DNA of 37,635 bases, from IMG/VR virus record IMGVR_UViG_3300025853_010749, positions 1 through 37,635 of that record. One strand, written 5' to 3'. The DNA comes from a virus. Each line of letters begins with the position of its first letter. Position 1 is the stretch's first letter. The notes under the pieces were generated by a model. That model ran no database searches. It was not told the origin of the DNA and saw only the letters and a list, made by a program, of their open reading frames with translations. Below are positions 37,500-37,635 of the stretch, piece by piece. The position numbers and the translations under genes were made by a program.

Positions 37500-37635
37500 T
37501 AGATTGCAAACCTCCCTCTGAGTGCGTTGAAGTTTTGTTGGATTTCTTGTGCTGTGAGGGCTTTGTTGTAATATAAAACATTAGCATATTTTCCAACATA
37601 TGATTGGACTGATTGGAACCCACCCTCAACACCAT
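37499..37635 (-). CDS. C-terminus of a LamG-type structural protein, 5' end outside
   Basis: 44 codons of a gene running in from the right edge: GVEGGFQSVQSYVGKYANVL then YYNKALTAQEIQQNFNALRG, ending RFAI and TAA (37499-37501). YVGKYANVLYYNKALTAQEI is the standard last strand and helix of a LamG/concanavalin-like domain in phage fibres, with the same closing pattern as the LamG protein at 2896-3690. Another minus-strand frame here starts with ATG at the edge but lacks this pattern. It is coupled to the 114 aa gene by TAATG. Confidence 0.8.
   Translation of the reverse strand, partial: GVEGGFQSVQSYVGKYANVLYYNKALTAQEIQQNFNALRGRFAI

Noticed and set aside
37438-37635. Minus-strand frame of 65 codons starting with ATG at the right edge
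   Set aside because: The frame shifted by one gives a clear LamG C-terminus ending exactly where the next gene starts (TAATG); this one is Ser/His/Asn-rich without pattern.
1-37635. CRISPR array, tRNA genes, insertion sequences or integrase
   Set aside because: No regularly spaced repeats, no cloverleaf and no transposase or integrase motifs were seen on either strand by reading.

Overview
The window looks like part of the genome of a contractile-tailed, T4-like phage of marine cyanobacteria (Synechococcus/Prochlorococcus type). The basis is a baseplate cluster in T4-like order (gp25, gp6, a giant gp7-like protein, a gp8-like protein, a giant DUF4815 protein), fibre proteins with the repeats usual in cyanophages, T4-type late promoters (NATAAATA), and many tiny genes. 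Every gene I can support lies on the minus strand, so the window is transcribed from right to left. All assignments come from reading the sequence; no database search was run.

Region 1 (1-31808) is the virion module. In transcription order it holds two overlapping small genes, a PAAR-like tail-tip protein, three small proteins, gp25, gp6, gp7-like (3360 aa), gp8-like (608 aa), a DUF4815 protein (2714 aa), a 66 aa protein, a 1300 aa repetitive fibre protein and a LamG lectin-like protein. It ends with an unexpected pair: a complete DUF1800 protein carrying a tail-fibre-like N-terminus, then a DUF1501 protein that runs off the left edge. These two families are usually known as neighbours in bacteria. 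Here they sit at the end of a late structural operon, which suggests virion-borne proteins acting at the host surface. Genes are coupled by TAATG/TGATG overlaps or gaps of a few bases. Late promoters lie before gp25, gp8-like, LamG and DUF1800 and tend to overlap the previous stop codon.

Region 2 (about 31850-37150) is an accessory region of at least 14 short genes (42-144 aa), mostly of unknown function; one resembles the C-terminal part of ArdA antirestriction proteins, one HicA/YcfA-like proteins and one KTSC-domain proteins. Most have their own compact cassette: the previous gene's stop, a short hairpin, a promoter -10 (TATAAT or near it), a leader of about 22 nt that usually has no Shine-Dalgarno and contains AGTTCAAAC, then ATG. 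From about 32240 to 34440 the DNA is clearly richer in G+C than the rest. Several strong hairpins occur, including one with a 28-bp perfect stem.

Region 3 (37155-37635) returns to structural sequence: the C-terminus of another LamG/fibre protein at the right edge, coupled by TAATG to a 114 aa chimera. Its front half looks like the N-terminus of a fibre protein and its back half like the DNA-binding tail of a homing endonuclease.
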